Of a DNA stretch of 13,239 nt, positions 1 to 7,869 are shown piece by piece. Below the pieces are notes generated by a model, which ran no database searches, was not told the DNA's origin, and saw only the letters and a program-made list of their open reading frames with translations. A program made the translations under genes and the position numbers. Positions within the stretch are counted from its first letter, which is position 1. Every line of letters starts with the position of its first letter. Origin of the DNA: Euperipatoides rowelli. Its lineage: Eukaryota; Onychophora; Udeonychophora; Euonychophora; Peripatopsidae. The stretch lies in assembly GCA_003024985.2 (NCBI GenBank), contig PXIH01S0007326.1, one strand, 5' to 3'.

Positions 1-223
1 CATAAGTGATTGACCTATTGTGGCATTCTTTTTTTATCTTAGCATCTTTGAAAGCATCGTCATAAAACTTGCTTCTGCATACATGTTCTCATATGCGATC
101 GACATATTGTGGCACTCTTTTTTATCTTAGCATGCTTTAAAGCATAGTCATAAAACTTGCTTCTGCATACATGTTCTCATAAGTGATTGACCTATTATGG
201 CTCACTTTTTTTATCTTAGCATG
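1..223. repeat. 88-89 bp minisatellite, about 2.5 units
   Basis: Three successive units begin with CATAAGTGATTGACC or a close variant: 1-89 (89 bp), 90-177 (88 bp) and a partial unit 178-223. Each has a T-rich run followed by ATCTTAGCAT, and the first two end in CTTCTGCATACATGTTCT. Unit 2 carries a perfect palindrome, ATGCTTTAAAGCAT, which is imperfect in unit 1. The units differ by scattered substitutions, so this is not a very recent expansion. The array continues beyond the left edge of the window. It stops just before LINE-derived sequence begins. No coding potential is seen. Confidence 0.93.
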
Positions 224-235
224 TATTATATTCCC

Positions 236-1240
236 CATTTTAGGGTTGCAAAAAGATATATCAATATGTTGAATTCAATTTTAACTGATGCTTTATGGGG
301 TAGGAGTAGAAAGGTTATTTCATAGGGTTATGCTTTCAGCACCGAAGCATTTTGGAGGTATTGCGTTGAGATATATTGATATTTTGGTTAATGTAGTATC
401 TTTTAATGCATTTGGTAATTTAATTGTTTTTTACAGTCGCACTTTAGTGATGTGATTGCACCCTGTGATATACAATTTGATTTGTTCTCAAATCAAATTG
501 ATAATTTGAGAAAAATTTACCAAGAACTTCTTCATGATTTATATATTTGGACTTTTCAGAAGGTAAATTGTAGGAATTTGACCCAGATCAAATATTTTAA
601 GCTTAAGAATGACTCTACTGCTCAATTTACGTATAAATTGTTGAGAACTTTATCCTTGGATAGTGTAGCACCGGGGTTGATGGATTTTTGTCTCAAGTTG
701 ACAAATTTGGCTTTACTGGTGAGGGTTAGACTGATTGATAGGTATGGTTTTAATATAGAGCCTTCGTGTTTGTTTTGTGGTGTAGAGGAGACTATTGGGC
801 ACCTGTTTTTTGATTGTAGTGAACTAATTGTCTTTCATAAGAAATTGGAGATTTTGAATTTAAATTTTTCTAATATTTCATTGGTTAATTTTTTTTTGTG
901 TTCTTTGAAGAATGTGGATTATTTGAAATTCATATTGTTATTTTTTTTTTGCAGTATGGAAGATGAGGAATGAGAAGTTGTTTGGAAAGATTAGGAGGGC
1001 GAATTGGGATTTTATTAATCTGAATGAAATAATAAAGGCTTACTAATTTAATTGGCGGTTCTTGGCTGCTGAGGATTTTCATAAGATTTGGGATAATGGG
1101 AGGGTTAATAAATATGTTTTATTTCTTTCAATATTATTTTAATGTATTTTATTTTTTTGTATTGTGGAGAAATATTATGTGTTATATGCTTTATTTGGCA
1201 ATGAATGTTTTTGTTGTAAATTAAAATGATTCAGTTGATG
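236..1240 (+). mobile_element. 3' part of an L1/Tx1-like LINE, 5'-truncated
   Basis: This segment encodes only the end of a LINE ORF2: the stretch after the RT domain, the C-terminal zinc finger and the tail. It matches the corresponding part of the element at 1250-6100 in protein (for example MLNS...LWG against MLNRFIWG, and HFGGIAL against MGGLGLA). The DNA is too different for the two to be recent copies. The 5' edge lies between the minisatellite and about 245. The 3' edge is uncertain because no poly-A tail is visible before the next element starts near 1250. Assignment to the L1/Tx1 group rests on the zinc finger and on the WG...GGLGL pattern before it. Confidence 0.75.
251..1046 (+). 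pseudogene. LINE ORF2 C-terminal fragment with zf-RVT zinc finger
   Basis: The segment is read in three pieces. The first, from about 251 (KRYINMLNS, then ALWG), ends at an in-frame TAG at 323-325. The second, from 339 in another frame (APKHFGG), runs to about 440. The third, in the frame of the first, is open from 419 to 973. The zinc finger lies at 767-817 with spacing C-x2-C-x7-H-x4-C, all ligands present, in the context CLFCG...GHLFFDC. After the T10 run at 941-950 the frame shifts again, and WKMRNEKLFGKIRR continues to about 1046; this resembles the usual W-K-x-R-N end of LINE ORF2. Such fingers are thought to bind nucleic acid during target-primed reverse transcription. This copy is broken and cannot be functional. 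Confidence 0.82.
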
Positions 1241-1274
1241 TTTGGCCTTTGGAGCCTCGCTCAGAGTCTGAGCT

Positions 1275-2499
1275 GTGTTTTTTTATGAATTATTGGCTGT
1301 TGCGCCTTGTGAGTGGCTGCATTGTTGGAAGTTTGTAATGTTAAAATTGAAGATAACTGGCTTGAATAATTGTCCGAAAGTAGTTAAAATGGATACTGGG
1401 CATGGAGAGATAGCAAGTGGAAGTGATATGTCTATGGATGCATTAACGTCGGAGGATAACATTGTGAGGTCGTCGGAATACGTGTTTTGGGAAAGAGCCT
1501 TGGCAGACTTGTTGGTAGAACGCTCGCTCATCTTATTTGGGCATAGGAATGGAGGTCTTATCAAGGTGAGTGTTTCGTACATTATTAAATTTTGTTTGGA
1601 GAATGGGTTGATAAACATGTTAGAACAGTATTACCCTATGGCAAACAGTAAGTTCCTGTTTTTTTTTAATTTAGAGAAGAGGCGGCATTTGAGGATTTTT
1701 AGGTTGAAGTGCAAAGTCCTTGAAAGTGTTGATATTGCGTTTATGAAGGATTTGAATATGTGTGGACAGTTGCAGATAGTATTGGATAACTTACGTGCTT
1801 TGCAGGTTCATGAAGAGTTTCCTTTTTTTTAAATACTATGGGACTGTTGAGGATGTTAAACCCTCGAAGATTGTGCTTCCTGATGGGAGCAGTTTGGAAA
1901 TCTCCCCGATAACCTTTAATTTGATTTTGAAGAAGAGTACTAATAGAAATGAGATTCCGAAGACTTTTAATAGGAATAATGTAAATCACCCTTTGAAAAT
2001 TAGAGGGAAAGGGCCTATTTGTTTTAGGTGTTCTATGGAGGGGCATTTTGCTCATAAATGCTCGCTGAGGTTTTGTTCGAATTGCAGAGCGCTAAAATTA
2101 CACGAGCATATTTGTCAACAGAATTTTGATGGGAAAGTTATTTTGACGCAGCAATTTTTTCAAGAGGTGGTTAATAGCCTGGAAGGTAAAGCAATGTGTT
2201 TATGGGTTATGCAGATGTGAATGATAGACAGGTAAATAAGTGTGACTCGGTGCAAAGTAATTCTTTTTGTGAGGAATTTGATTCCTCTTTGGGTGAGGAT
2301 AATGTGGGGTCAGTGCCTCTTTTTTGATAGTCCTATGACAAGTGGTAGTGGTATAAAGAGGAAAATTGAAAATTGTGATAGTGAGGGTAGAATGAAAGTT
2401 GACAATAATATTGTTAATCAAGGTAATGATGTGTTAATGAATGTGGGCTTTTTCTCCATCGAACCTAACATATTATCCTGCATGATGACTATTAGTTAA
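1275..2499 (+). pseudogene. LINE ORF1, gag-like RNA-binding protein with zinc knuckles
   Basis: ORF1 proteins of this group coat the LINE RNA. Three frames are used: 1275-1829, then 1830-2204, then 2205-2327, returning to the second frame until the TAA at 2497-2499. The first break lies in T8 at 1823-1830, where EEFPFF passes into KYYGTVEDVKP, a region like the second half of an RRM fold. A CCHC knuckle is at 2020-2061 (C-x2-C-x4-H-x4-C, CFRCSMEGHFAHKC). A second C-x2-C-x5-H-x3-C group is at 2074-2115. The acidic, polar tail (2205-2480) is poorly conserved in such proteins. The first part, 1275-1500, shows no recognisable domain, and the start codon at 1275 is only a guess. ORF1 ends where ORF2 coding begins, with at most a few bases of overlap. 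Confidence 0.8.
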
Positions 2500-2826
2500 T
2501 ATCGCTCAACATCAAAGGGCTTAACAGCAAATTCAAGGTGAAGTTATTGGGAAGTTATATGTTGAAGCATGGTATAAATGTAGCTTGTATTCAAGAGACA
2601 AGAACCAAGAAGTTCTCGTTGAACAAGCAGTTTGATAATTTAAAAAGTATTATGGCCTTATGTTGTGCTCGTCTATTTCTGGCAAGGGTGGGGTGCTTAT
2701 AATGGTTGAAAAAAATGGTAGTTATATTAACTTACAGCCTATTTATCTTTTGGAGCATGTTGTTATTACTAACCCGGTAGTATGTGGAAGCTCATATATT
2801 TTGGTAAATTTTATGGCTCTAATCAG

Positions 2827-3354
2827 TTAACCGTGAATAAAATATTGTTGGTAGAGACTCTTGATAGACTGAATGTTTTTACTTGTNCTATATTGTTCAT
2901 GGGGGATTTTAATTTTCATGAAGTAAAGGATTTTGCTCCTTTCAAGCAGTTTTTGTCTATTAAAAATATGGTGGATGTGGCATGTAGGCTATTCATGGAA
3001 AGCAGGACATTATAACATTTTGTAACAACAGGATACAGTCGAGAATTGATTTTGTGTTTACTACATAATCATGTTGCNTTTTATTCGAAGTTNANNNTNN
3101 NNAANATNNTGTTGGTAGAGACTCTTGATAGACTGAATGTTTTTACTTGTCCTATATTGTTCATGGGGGATTTTAATTTTCATGAAGTAAAGGATTTTGC
3201 TCCTTTCAAGCAGTTTTTGTCTATTAAAAATATGGTGGATGTGGCATGTAGGCTATTCATGGAAAGCAGGACATTATAACATTTTGTAACAACAGGATAC
3301 AGTCGAGAATTGATTTTGTGTTTACTACATAATCATGTTGCGTTTTATTCGAAG
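2827..3354 (+). repeat. Exact 264-bp tandem duplication (probable assembly error)
   Basis: 2827-3090 and 3091-3354 agree at every called base, apart from Ns. The offset is 264 throughout. At 264 = 88 codons the frame is kept, so the same 70-odd residue stretch with GDFNF appears twice. No other part of this decayed element is repeated. The joint at 3091-3109 contains 11 Ns. Two isolated Ns in the first copy (2887, 3078) are ordinary bases in the second (C at 3151, G at 3342). See the separate entry on the joint for why one copy is expected in the real genome. Confidence 0.97.
3089..3110. other. Contig joint written as an N-masked consensus of two sequences
   Basis: Line up three things: 2827-2845, 3355-3373 and the joint 3091-3109. 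Wherever the first two agree (8 positions) the joint shows that base. Wherever they differ (11 positions) the joint shows N. From 3110 on it follows the left-hand sequence (2846), and before 3089 it follows the right-hand one (3352). This is the consensus of a contig ending in the sequence found at 3373 and a contig beginning with the sequence found at 2825, laid over each other by about 20 bases instead of their true overlap of roughly 285. Confidence 0.93.
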
Positions 3355-3409
3355 TTTAATATTGTCAACATTGAGTTTTCCGACAACAGATTGTTACATT
3401 TTGAGTTTC

Positions 3410-5000
3410 CATTGAATGGAAGGACAAACAATGCTATTGATTTGGCTATTTTTAGTAAAAAGAGGATTAGCCCAAACCTTAGGCCTGATTATACGTTCTT
3501 GTACAATGACTATTCTAATATATGTGTGTTGCTTTCCTCTCATCGTTTGTAATGACATTATGTTGTATCAACGGAATGCGGTGAAAGATTGTGTTACGAG
3601 TGGGCTTTTTAGAAGTAATTCTCCGTTCATCTGTATGAGAAATGAGAGAATAAGGAACCTTAAGAGCAATTATGATGAATAGAGTGCAGGATGAAGATCT
3701 GGGTTTAATGGATGATCTTAAGAAGCAATTATGGAAGCTGAAAATCGATAAGGACAAGGTCAATGCATTGATGTTTTATTCAAAGAGATTTGTGAACTCT
3801 GTTAACAAAATAGAAAAACTTGCGAATATTGGGCTTTTTATTAAACCACCATATTTGGATAACAAATGTGTTTCTGATGGGAGTAGGGTTTATTATTTTG
3901 AGGAGGCATACAGTTTTTTTACATACCATGCTGTATGAGAAGTTTTCTATAGGAATGACAGAATGAATGCTGAGTTACTGAGAGTTAAATTGGAAGAAGC
4001 CAACATGATTACAACTTTTTTATTAATTGCTAAAATGATTGATGAGGCTGTGGATAAAATTAGCAACACTAGTGCGGTTGGACCCGATGGTATTCCTATC
4101 AAGGTGATTAAGGAATTCAAGCATGTTTTTTATCCAATCCTAATAAAGATATTTAACAAACTGATCAGTAAGGTGTTGTATAAAACTTTTAGTGTTGGTG
4201 CATTTTTCTTTTTCATTGTGAAGCAAAGAAAAGACAATGAAGTGTTAATGATTAATGACTTAAGACCCATTAGTATAATTAATACTGATGCCAAAATTTT
4301 TTCTAAGATTTAATATATTAAAGTGAAGGATGTAATTGCTGATTATAATTGATAACAAGTTTGGCATACCTGGATGCTCTATTCATAGCGGAATTATGTT
4401 GTTTTTGAACCTTATGGATTTTATTAAAACAAGTGGTAGGAGGTTTAGGAGATTGGTTATTATATGCTGTGATTTCCAAGCGGCCTTTGATAGCGTATCG
4501 CATAATTATTTAATTGCTAGGCTGTTGGATATTTTTGGTAATTTATGTATAACCATTGGCTTGATTAACTATTTAATAAACAAAGTTTTGTATCCCAGGA
4601 TCGGTAATATGGACTTAGCTAAGATTCCGCTGAACAGAGGTATTTCACGAGGGTCGGTGATTGCGTCAATGTTGTTCTGCCCATACATAAACAAGTTATT
4701 GCTGAAGATCAGAGATTTAAAGGTTGGGATTACAAATGATAAATTAAATATTTACATCGACGTTATAGCATACATTTACGACTTTATTATAGTGGTAGAG
4801 GATAGAAGAATGGTGCGAGGAATTCTTAATGTCATCGATCAGATTGGAGATGAAACTGGGACAATGTTAAACAGACGAATGTCTTCGATATATTCGCCGG
4901 TGTATGATTGTGTAATGGCTAGTCTTGGTGATAAGTTGCCGAACAAGTTTTGGGGGATTTCGAGGACTTTTGTGGCAAGAGCAGCGAGGAGAGTTATTGA
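3410..5000 (+). pseudogene. LINE ORF2 reverse transcriptase domain, catalytically dead
   Basis: After a linker (3410-4020, broken by several shifts and stops) the RT motifs follow: AVGPDGIP at 4074-4094; LRPISIINTDAKIFSK near 4258-4310, a strong L1/Tx1 signature, ended by a TAA at 4311-4313; CDFQAAFD (motif A) with the catalytic Asp at 4471-4473; GISRGSV (motif B) at 4639-4659, where the usual Gln is Arg; and motif C at 4771-4782, reading Y-I-Y-D instead of Y-A-D-D, so the first catalytic Asp is Tyr. The 4336-5172 piece is the longest open stretch of the window. The enzyme would copy the LINE RNA onto nicked DNA, but this copy cannot. Confidence 0.9.
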
Positions 5001-5153
5001 TGATAAACTGATTCTAAAGACTGAGCAAATTATTAATTTACTGAAATATAAGAGTTTGGTTATAATCCAAAAAATCCAAATTATAAATGTATATATAGTT
5101 TCTGGTTTTAATTTTTATTTTAGGCATTTTCTTTTGCCGCAATTTTTTTTAGG

Positions 5154-5900
5154 CATATTACGTCTATGTTGAATAGGTTTATATGGGGTAAAGCTTCTCC
5201 TATATCAAAAAGGTTGGCGATTACGCCAATTCAGATGGGTGGTCTTGGGTTAGCTGATGCTAAAGTGAGAAATATGATATCATTGTATAATAATAGTTTT
5301 GACTTTATTTCAATTGNATACCAGAGGAAATGGATGCTGGAAGTAATTCCGTCTGATACACCACCACCAGGGATAATTTGGTAAATAATGATGGAATTAG
5401 AGTTCTTTTGCAGGCGGTAGGGAAGAATACATCTTTATATCATGCAGATGTGCCCGCCTGGTAAGCTTTCTGAAAGGAAGTATCATGTCTTTTTTTAAAG
5501 ATATGGTAGTCAATAATTTAATGTGTTTAAATAGAATAAGAAAGGAAGAGAGCTAAGCCTAGCTTCTCTTATTATTAAACTATATTGTGATATTGTTCCT
5601 ACTAGTAAATTTTTGATTTTTAGGTATAGAATTGATTTACCTGCTTTATGGGTGTACTGCATGCAAGATGAAGACTGTGATCATATTTTGTTTGCATGTA
5701 AGCATTTTGATGTATTGAGGCTCTGGTTTATAAAAAAAATTTGAGGTAAGAATTTTGCCTATTTCTACTGATCATCTGTTTGATTTTATTTATAACACCA
5801 AGAATTTATGTTTTTGAATTTTTGAGCTGTATAGAATAATTTGGAAAATAAGATGTGAAAAGGTGTTCTCTCATATTGATTTAGATCCTGTTTTTTTATT
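5154..5900 (+). pseudogene. LINE ORF2 C-terminal part with damaged zinc finger
   Basis: A frameshift in or near T8 (5143-5150) leads into RHITSMLNRFIWGKA and then GGLGLADAKV, the conserved region after the RT in L1/Tx1-like proteins; this frame ends at 5384. The stretch to about 5600 is scrambled by stops. From about 5620 the frame RYRIDLPALWVYC, then DCDHILFAC, gives the C-terminal zinc finger, 5649-5699. The first Cys ligand is Trp (TGG at 5649-5651); the second Cys (5658), the His (5682) and the last Cys (5697) remain. A final piece with IIWKIRCEKVF near 5835-5865 corresponds to WKMRNEKLF in the upstream copy. One N lies at 5317. Confidence 0.8.
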
Positions 5901-6057
5901 TTAAAAATGTATTGATTGATAGCCTACTTATTTGCATGATGTGAAAGTTATGAACTTTCAGGTATTTTGTTATAAGTGGTCTCAGAAAATGTGTAATATT
6001 ATTGTAGAATTTATGAAATGATTGTGTTTAGTGTTGTGATATGTTTTTGGTTGGGTT

Positions 6058-6100
6058 AATAAACTGCAAACTTTTTGCTATTTTAAAATTAAAAAAAAAA
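6058..6100 (+). terminator. LINE polyadenylation signal and poly-A tail
   Basis: AATAAA at 6058-6063 is followed 27 bases later by A10 at 6091-6100, the normal distance between signal and cleavage site. This marks the 3' end of the + strand LINE. A second run, A17 at 6116-6132, follows 15 bases further on and could be part of the same tail after mutation, or separate. No target-site duplication could be recognised because the 5' end is unclear. Confidence 0.7.
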
Positions 6101-7126
6101 TGGTTCTATTTTTTTAAAAAAAAAAAAAAAAACATTTTCTTATTCCTAAATTTTTAGGGAATAACAAATTTTGGCTTTTTAGCTTGAATTTTAGCTATTT
6201 TTAGCCCTATTTTGTGTCGAATTGGCAAAAGTTGACAACCAAAAAAAAAAAAAAGCTCATCAAATTTTTAATTTTGGCTTTAATTTTGGCGATTTTGAAA
6301 AAATGTTTGGACACCAATGTTTTAGACAGCCTAACGGTAGCCTAATTAAGGAGCAATCTAAGCTTGGTCAATACAATTGCCGGAAATAAAACACTAAAAT
6401 AGATCTAAATTTTATTTGAACTAAAATTATACAACAAAATTTTTACCCGCTTANTAGCCTGAATTTTCATTAAAAATATAAAAAAATAATAGACATAATA
6501 TTCAAGACTACTAGAGAAATACAGTATAATAATATTCCAGCCACCTGTTGCACTTTCAACAAAACAAAATAAAAGGAAATTTGTTTCACTCACTGCAATG
6601 TTAGGCTAATTAAATGAAATTGTAAGACTTCCCTGCTCAACATGGTTATGCCAGTCAGAATAATTAATTGCAGTATAGGCTACTGTATATTTATTTAGCT
6701 TATTTTTATATGTTAAATAAATAAGGATAACAAAAGTGTAAATATTGTAAACCGAAACTCATCATAACAGACAGCCGTTGGAACCCTTAGCCATCTAATT
6801 AAGTTATTATTTTTAACAAATTAATAGCATACCAACTAAACTATATGCGATTTTCCCCCCTATAATTTAGATTATTTTTTAAAAAAAAAAAAAAATCAAA
6901 ACTGAGTAACAAAATTGCTTCCGCAATTACTTTTGACTTAATTCTAAGGAATTACAAAGTTTTTCGCATAGTTAAAGCAAGCAATTGTTTAGTGCATTTA
7001 TGACATGTCACACTTTTTTTATTTTAATTTTAAAAAAAAATCACTTACCGGATCAATTTTTTAACCTATATCACTTGTTATAGGGACAAAACTCCAAAAC
7101 ATACTAAAAGTAAAAAATACCGTAAG
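6101..7126. other. AT-rich intergenic stretch, no gene seen
   Basis: The stretch holds A runs at 6116-6132 and 6241-6254, an imperfect hairpin near 6146-6162 (CCTAAATTTTTAGG core), one N at 6454, and several copies of the words TAGCCTA and TAGGCTA. Short open frames here have no recognisable motif and a composition expected of AT-rich DNA. I see no RNA gene and no further LINE motif. Confidence 0.6.
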
Positions 7127-7214
7127 CCTTCCGTTCAGAAGAGGAAAACAACCGGAAGCATATCAATTTTGCACATGCGCATTCTATTATTATACATGTG
7201 CTTTTCAAATGGCG
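7127..7214 (+). promoter_or_regulatory. Possible TATA-less promoter: ETS, NRF1 and YY1-like sites
   Basis: Within 88 bases four matches to classical animal core-promoter sites occur in a strip richer in G+C than its surroundings. They are CCTTCCGT at 7127-7134 (ETS on the - strand), ACCGGAAGC at 7151-7159 (ETS, near-ideal), TGCACATGCGCAT at 7170-7182 (NRF1-like palindrome, one position off the usual GCGCATGCGC), and CAAATGGCG at 7206-7214 (YY1-like, with its ATG as a possible start codon). This combination is known from TATA-less housekeeping promoters. There is no TATA box. The inference rests on word matches only. Confidence 0.45.
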
Positions 7215-7268
7215 TCTTTTTTTATACGTGGTCCTAGTACAAACAGTAAATCTGGTGTTAAACGAAAG
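7209..7268 (+). CDS. Candidate first coding exon, unknown product
   Basis: ATG at 7209 has A at -3 and G at +4, a good start context. Twenty codons follow: MASFFIRGPS, a polar middle and a basic end VKRK. The next codons are GTA TAG, so either the peptide ends as a 21-residue ORF, or AAG/GTATAG at 7266-7274 is a splice donor, a weak one lacking G at +5. SFF followed by a basic stretch is faintly like N-termini of PCNA-binding replication proteins or of some BED/hAT-type proteins. The Gln of a PIP box is absent, so no function is proposed. It sits immediately behind the ETS/NRF1/YY1-like cluster, which is the main reason for listing it. No convincing second exon was found to the right. Confidence 0.3.
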
Positions 7269-7272
7269 GTAT

Positions 7273-7459
7273 AGTTTGTTTTTGAATGAAGGAAAAAAAA
7301 ACAAAGAAGGCTATAAACCCATGCGTTAAATTATTTGGTTTATAACTTTTATTAAATTATTTTATAGTGTCGAAAAGCCAATGCTTAGGCCTATAGTTTG
7401 TTTATTACCTACTGTGTATTAGTGTATAGCAGGACCAGGGTCCTGGTGTATAGTATAGT
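7273..7459. other. Intergenic or intronic stretch with small palindrome
   Basis: No coding signal is seen. TAGGCCTA occurs at 7386-7393. A perfect inverted repeat CAGGACC-AG-GGTCCTG (7430-7445) is flanked on both sides by GTGTATAG (7422-7429 and 7446-7453). If the ATG at 7209 belongs to a spliced gene, this would be intron. Confidence 0.5.
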
Positions 7460-7462
7460 ATA

Positions 7463-7545
7463 TGTTTATTGAAATAAATTAAATGACATTGAATATACAT
7501 TATATGAATACGCTAGCCCAGTTGGGGATATGAGTAAACGTTACA
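7463..7545 (-). mobile_element. LINE or SINE 3'-tail-like block, copy 1
   Basis: Read on the - strand, the block runs from TTGTAACGTTTAC through CCCCAACTGGGCTAG to TTTCAATAAACAT. It resembles 11443-11531, which shares the CTAGCCCAG core, the flanking (A)GTAA...TTACAA end and the TGTTTATT end. The shared order and the AT-rich end suggest two copies of one retroposon 3' end. No protein motif lies beside it, so the family is unknown. Confidence 0.4.
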
Positions 7546-7605
7546 ATAGAGATTCCGTATGTGTTTTATAGATAAATACTAACAATAGAATCAAAACCAT
7601 TTTAG

Positions 7606-7672
7606 TTATTTATTTATTTATACTAAATTGTATAAGGTCAAGACCTTGTTAGAAACAATGAGGCCAATTTAC
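7606..7672 (-). terminator. 3' end of the - strand LINE with TAAA tandem tail
   Basis: On the - strand CAAGGTCTTGACCTTATAC includes an inverted repeat (AAGGTC/GACCTT with a short centre), then AATTTAGTATAAATAAATAAATAA. Short tandem tails of this kind mark the insertion end of CR1-like LINEs, where the reverse transcriptase recognises a 3' UTR structure. The hairpin is a plausible part of such a signal. That role is inferred. Confidence 0.6.
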
Positions 7673-7869
7673 AGGATATATGTAATGAAACTAGCCTAGT
7701 CAAAAACAGATAAACCAGATAGGCTACATCCCAAAGATTCTATTTATATTCAACTATTGTTAAACAGATATAAAGTCAACTTCTAGAAGGATATTTTGTT
7801 AGGAAAAAAAAATGTTTCAAGGGATCCACTAATGAGATATCCAGAAAGTAGTCGAGCTTTTTAGCCCAT

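Larger units (their letters stand above)
2496..3400 (+). pseudogene. LINE ORF2 N-terminal part: APE-type endonuclease
   Basis: APE-like endonucleases nick the target DNA to prime reverse transcription. The landmarks are visible in order across several frames: LNIKGLN near 2505-2525; QETR with the catalytic Glu at 2595-2597; SGKGGVLI near 2680-2700; GDFNF with Asp at 2905-2907 (repeated at 3169-3171); SRIDFVF with Asp at 3312-3314 (also in the first copy); and SDN at 3379-3387, where active members have SDH. Frameshifts occur near 2645, at the TTTT near 2811, and near 3315-3325. No in-frame ATG precedes the first motif; the nearest is at 2559. The 264-bp stretch present twice is probably single in the genome. 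The missing final His alone would disable the enzyme. Confidence 0.85.
1250..6100 (+). mobile_element. Nearly full-length, inactive L1/Tx1-like LINE
   Basis: The order of parts is that of a two-ORF LINE: ORF1 with CCHC knuckles (1275-2499), then ORF2 with APE endonuclease (2496-3400), RT (about 4020-5000), post-RT region and zinc finger (5166-5760), then a 3' UTR with AATAAA (6058-6063) and A10 (6091-6100). The L1/Tx1 affinity comes from LRPISIINTDAKIFSK, from GGLGLADA after the RT, and from a poly-A tail rather than a short tandem tail. The 5' end is only estimated; a perfect 15-nt palindrome sits at 1259-1273. The DNA length is inflated by a 264-bp duplication that is probably an assembly error. 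Stops, frameshifts and lost catalytic residues make it dead. Confidence 0.85.

Noticed and set aside
1-223. CRISPR-like array
   Set aside because: Units are 88-89 bp and similar over their whole length; there are no short repeats with unrelated spacers, and the context is animal DNA.
1283-2421. Open frames on the - strand opposite ORF1
   Set aside because: They are shadows of the LINE ORF1, whose zinc knuckles and continuity support the + strand.
2827-3354. A LINE with a doubled endonuclease core as a biological novelty
   Set aside because: The N pattern at the joint equals the mismatches of a false contig overlap, and the copies are exact in an otherwise decayed element.
6405-6593. Open frame of 62 codons on the - strand
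   Set aside because: It is rich in Phe, Tyr and Ile as expected from AT-rich sequence, contains an N, and has no domain or conserved motif.
7104-7304. Open frame of 66 codons on the - strand
   Set aside because: It is antisense to the promoter-like stretch and has no recognisable motif; its length is unremarkable in AT-rich DNA.
7362-7393. Second exon after TTTTATAG at 7369
   Set aside because: Joined in phase to the 20-codon candidate it meets a stop after six codons, and the pyrimidine tract is weak.
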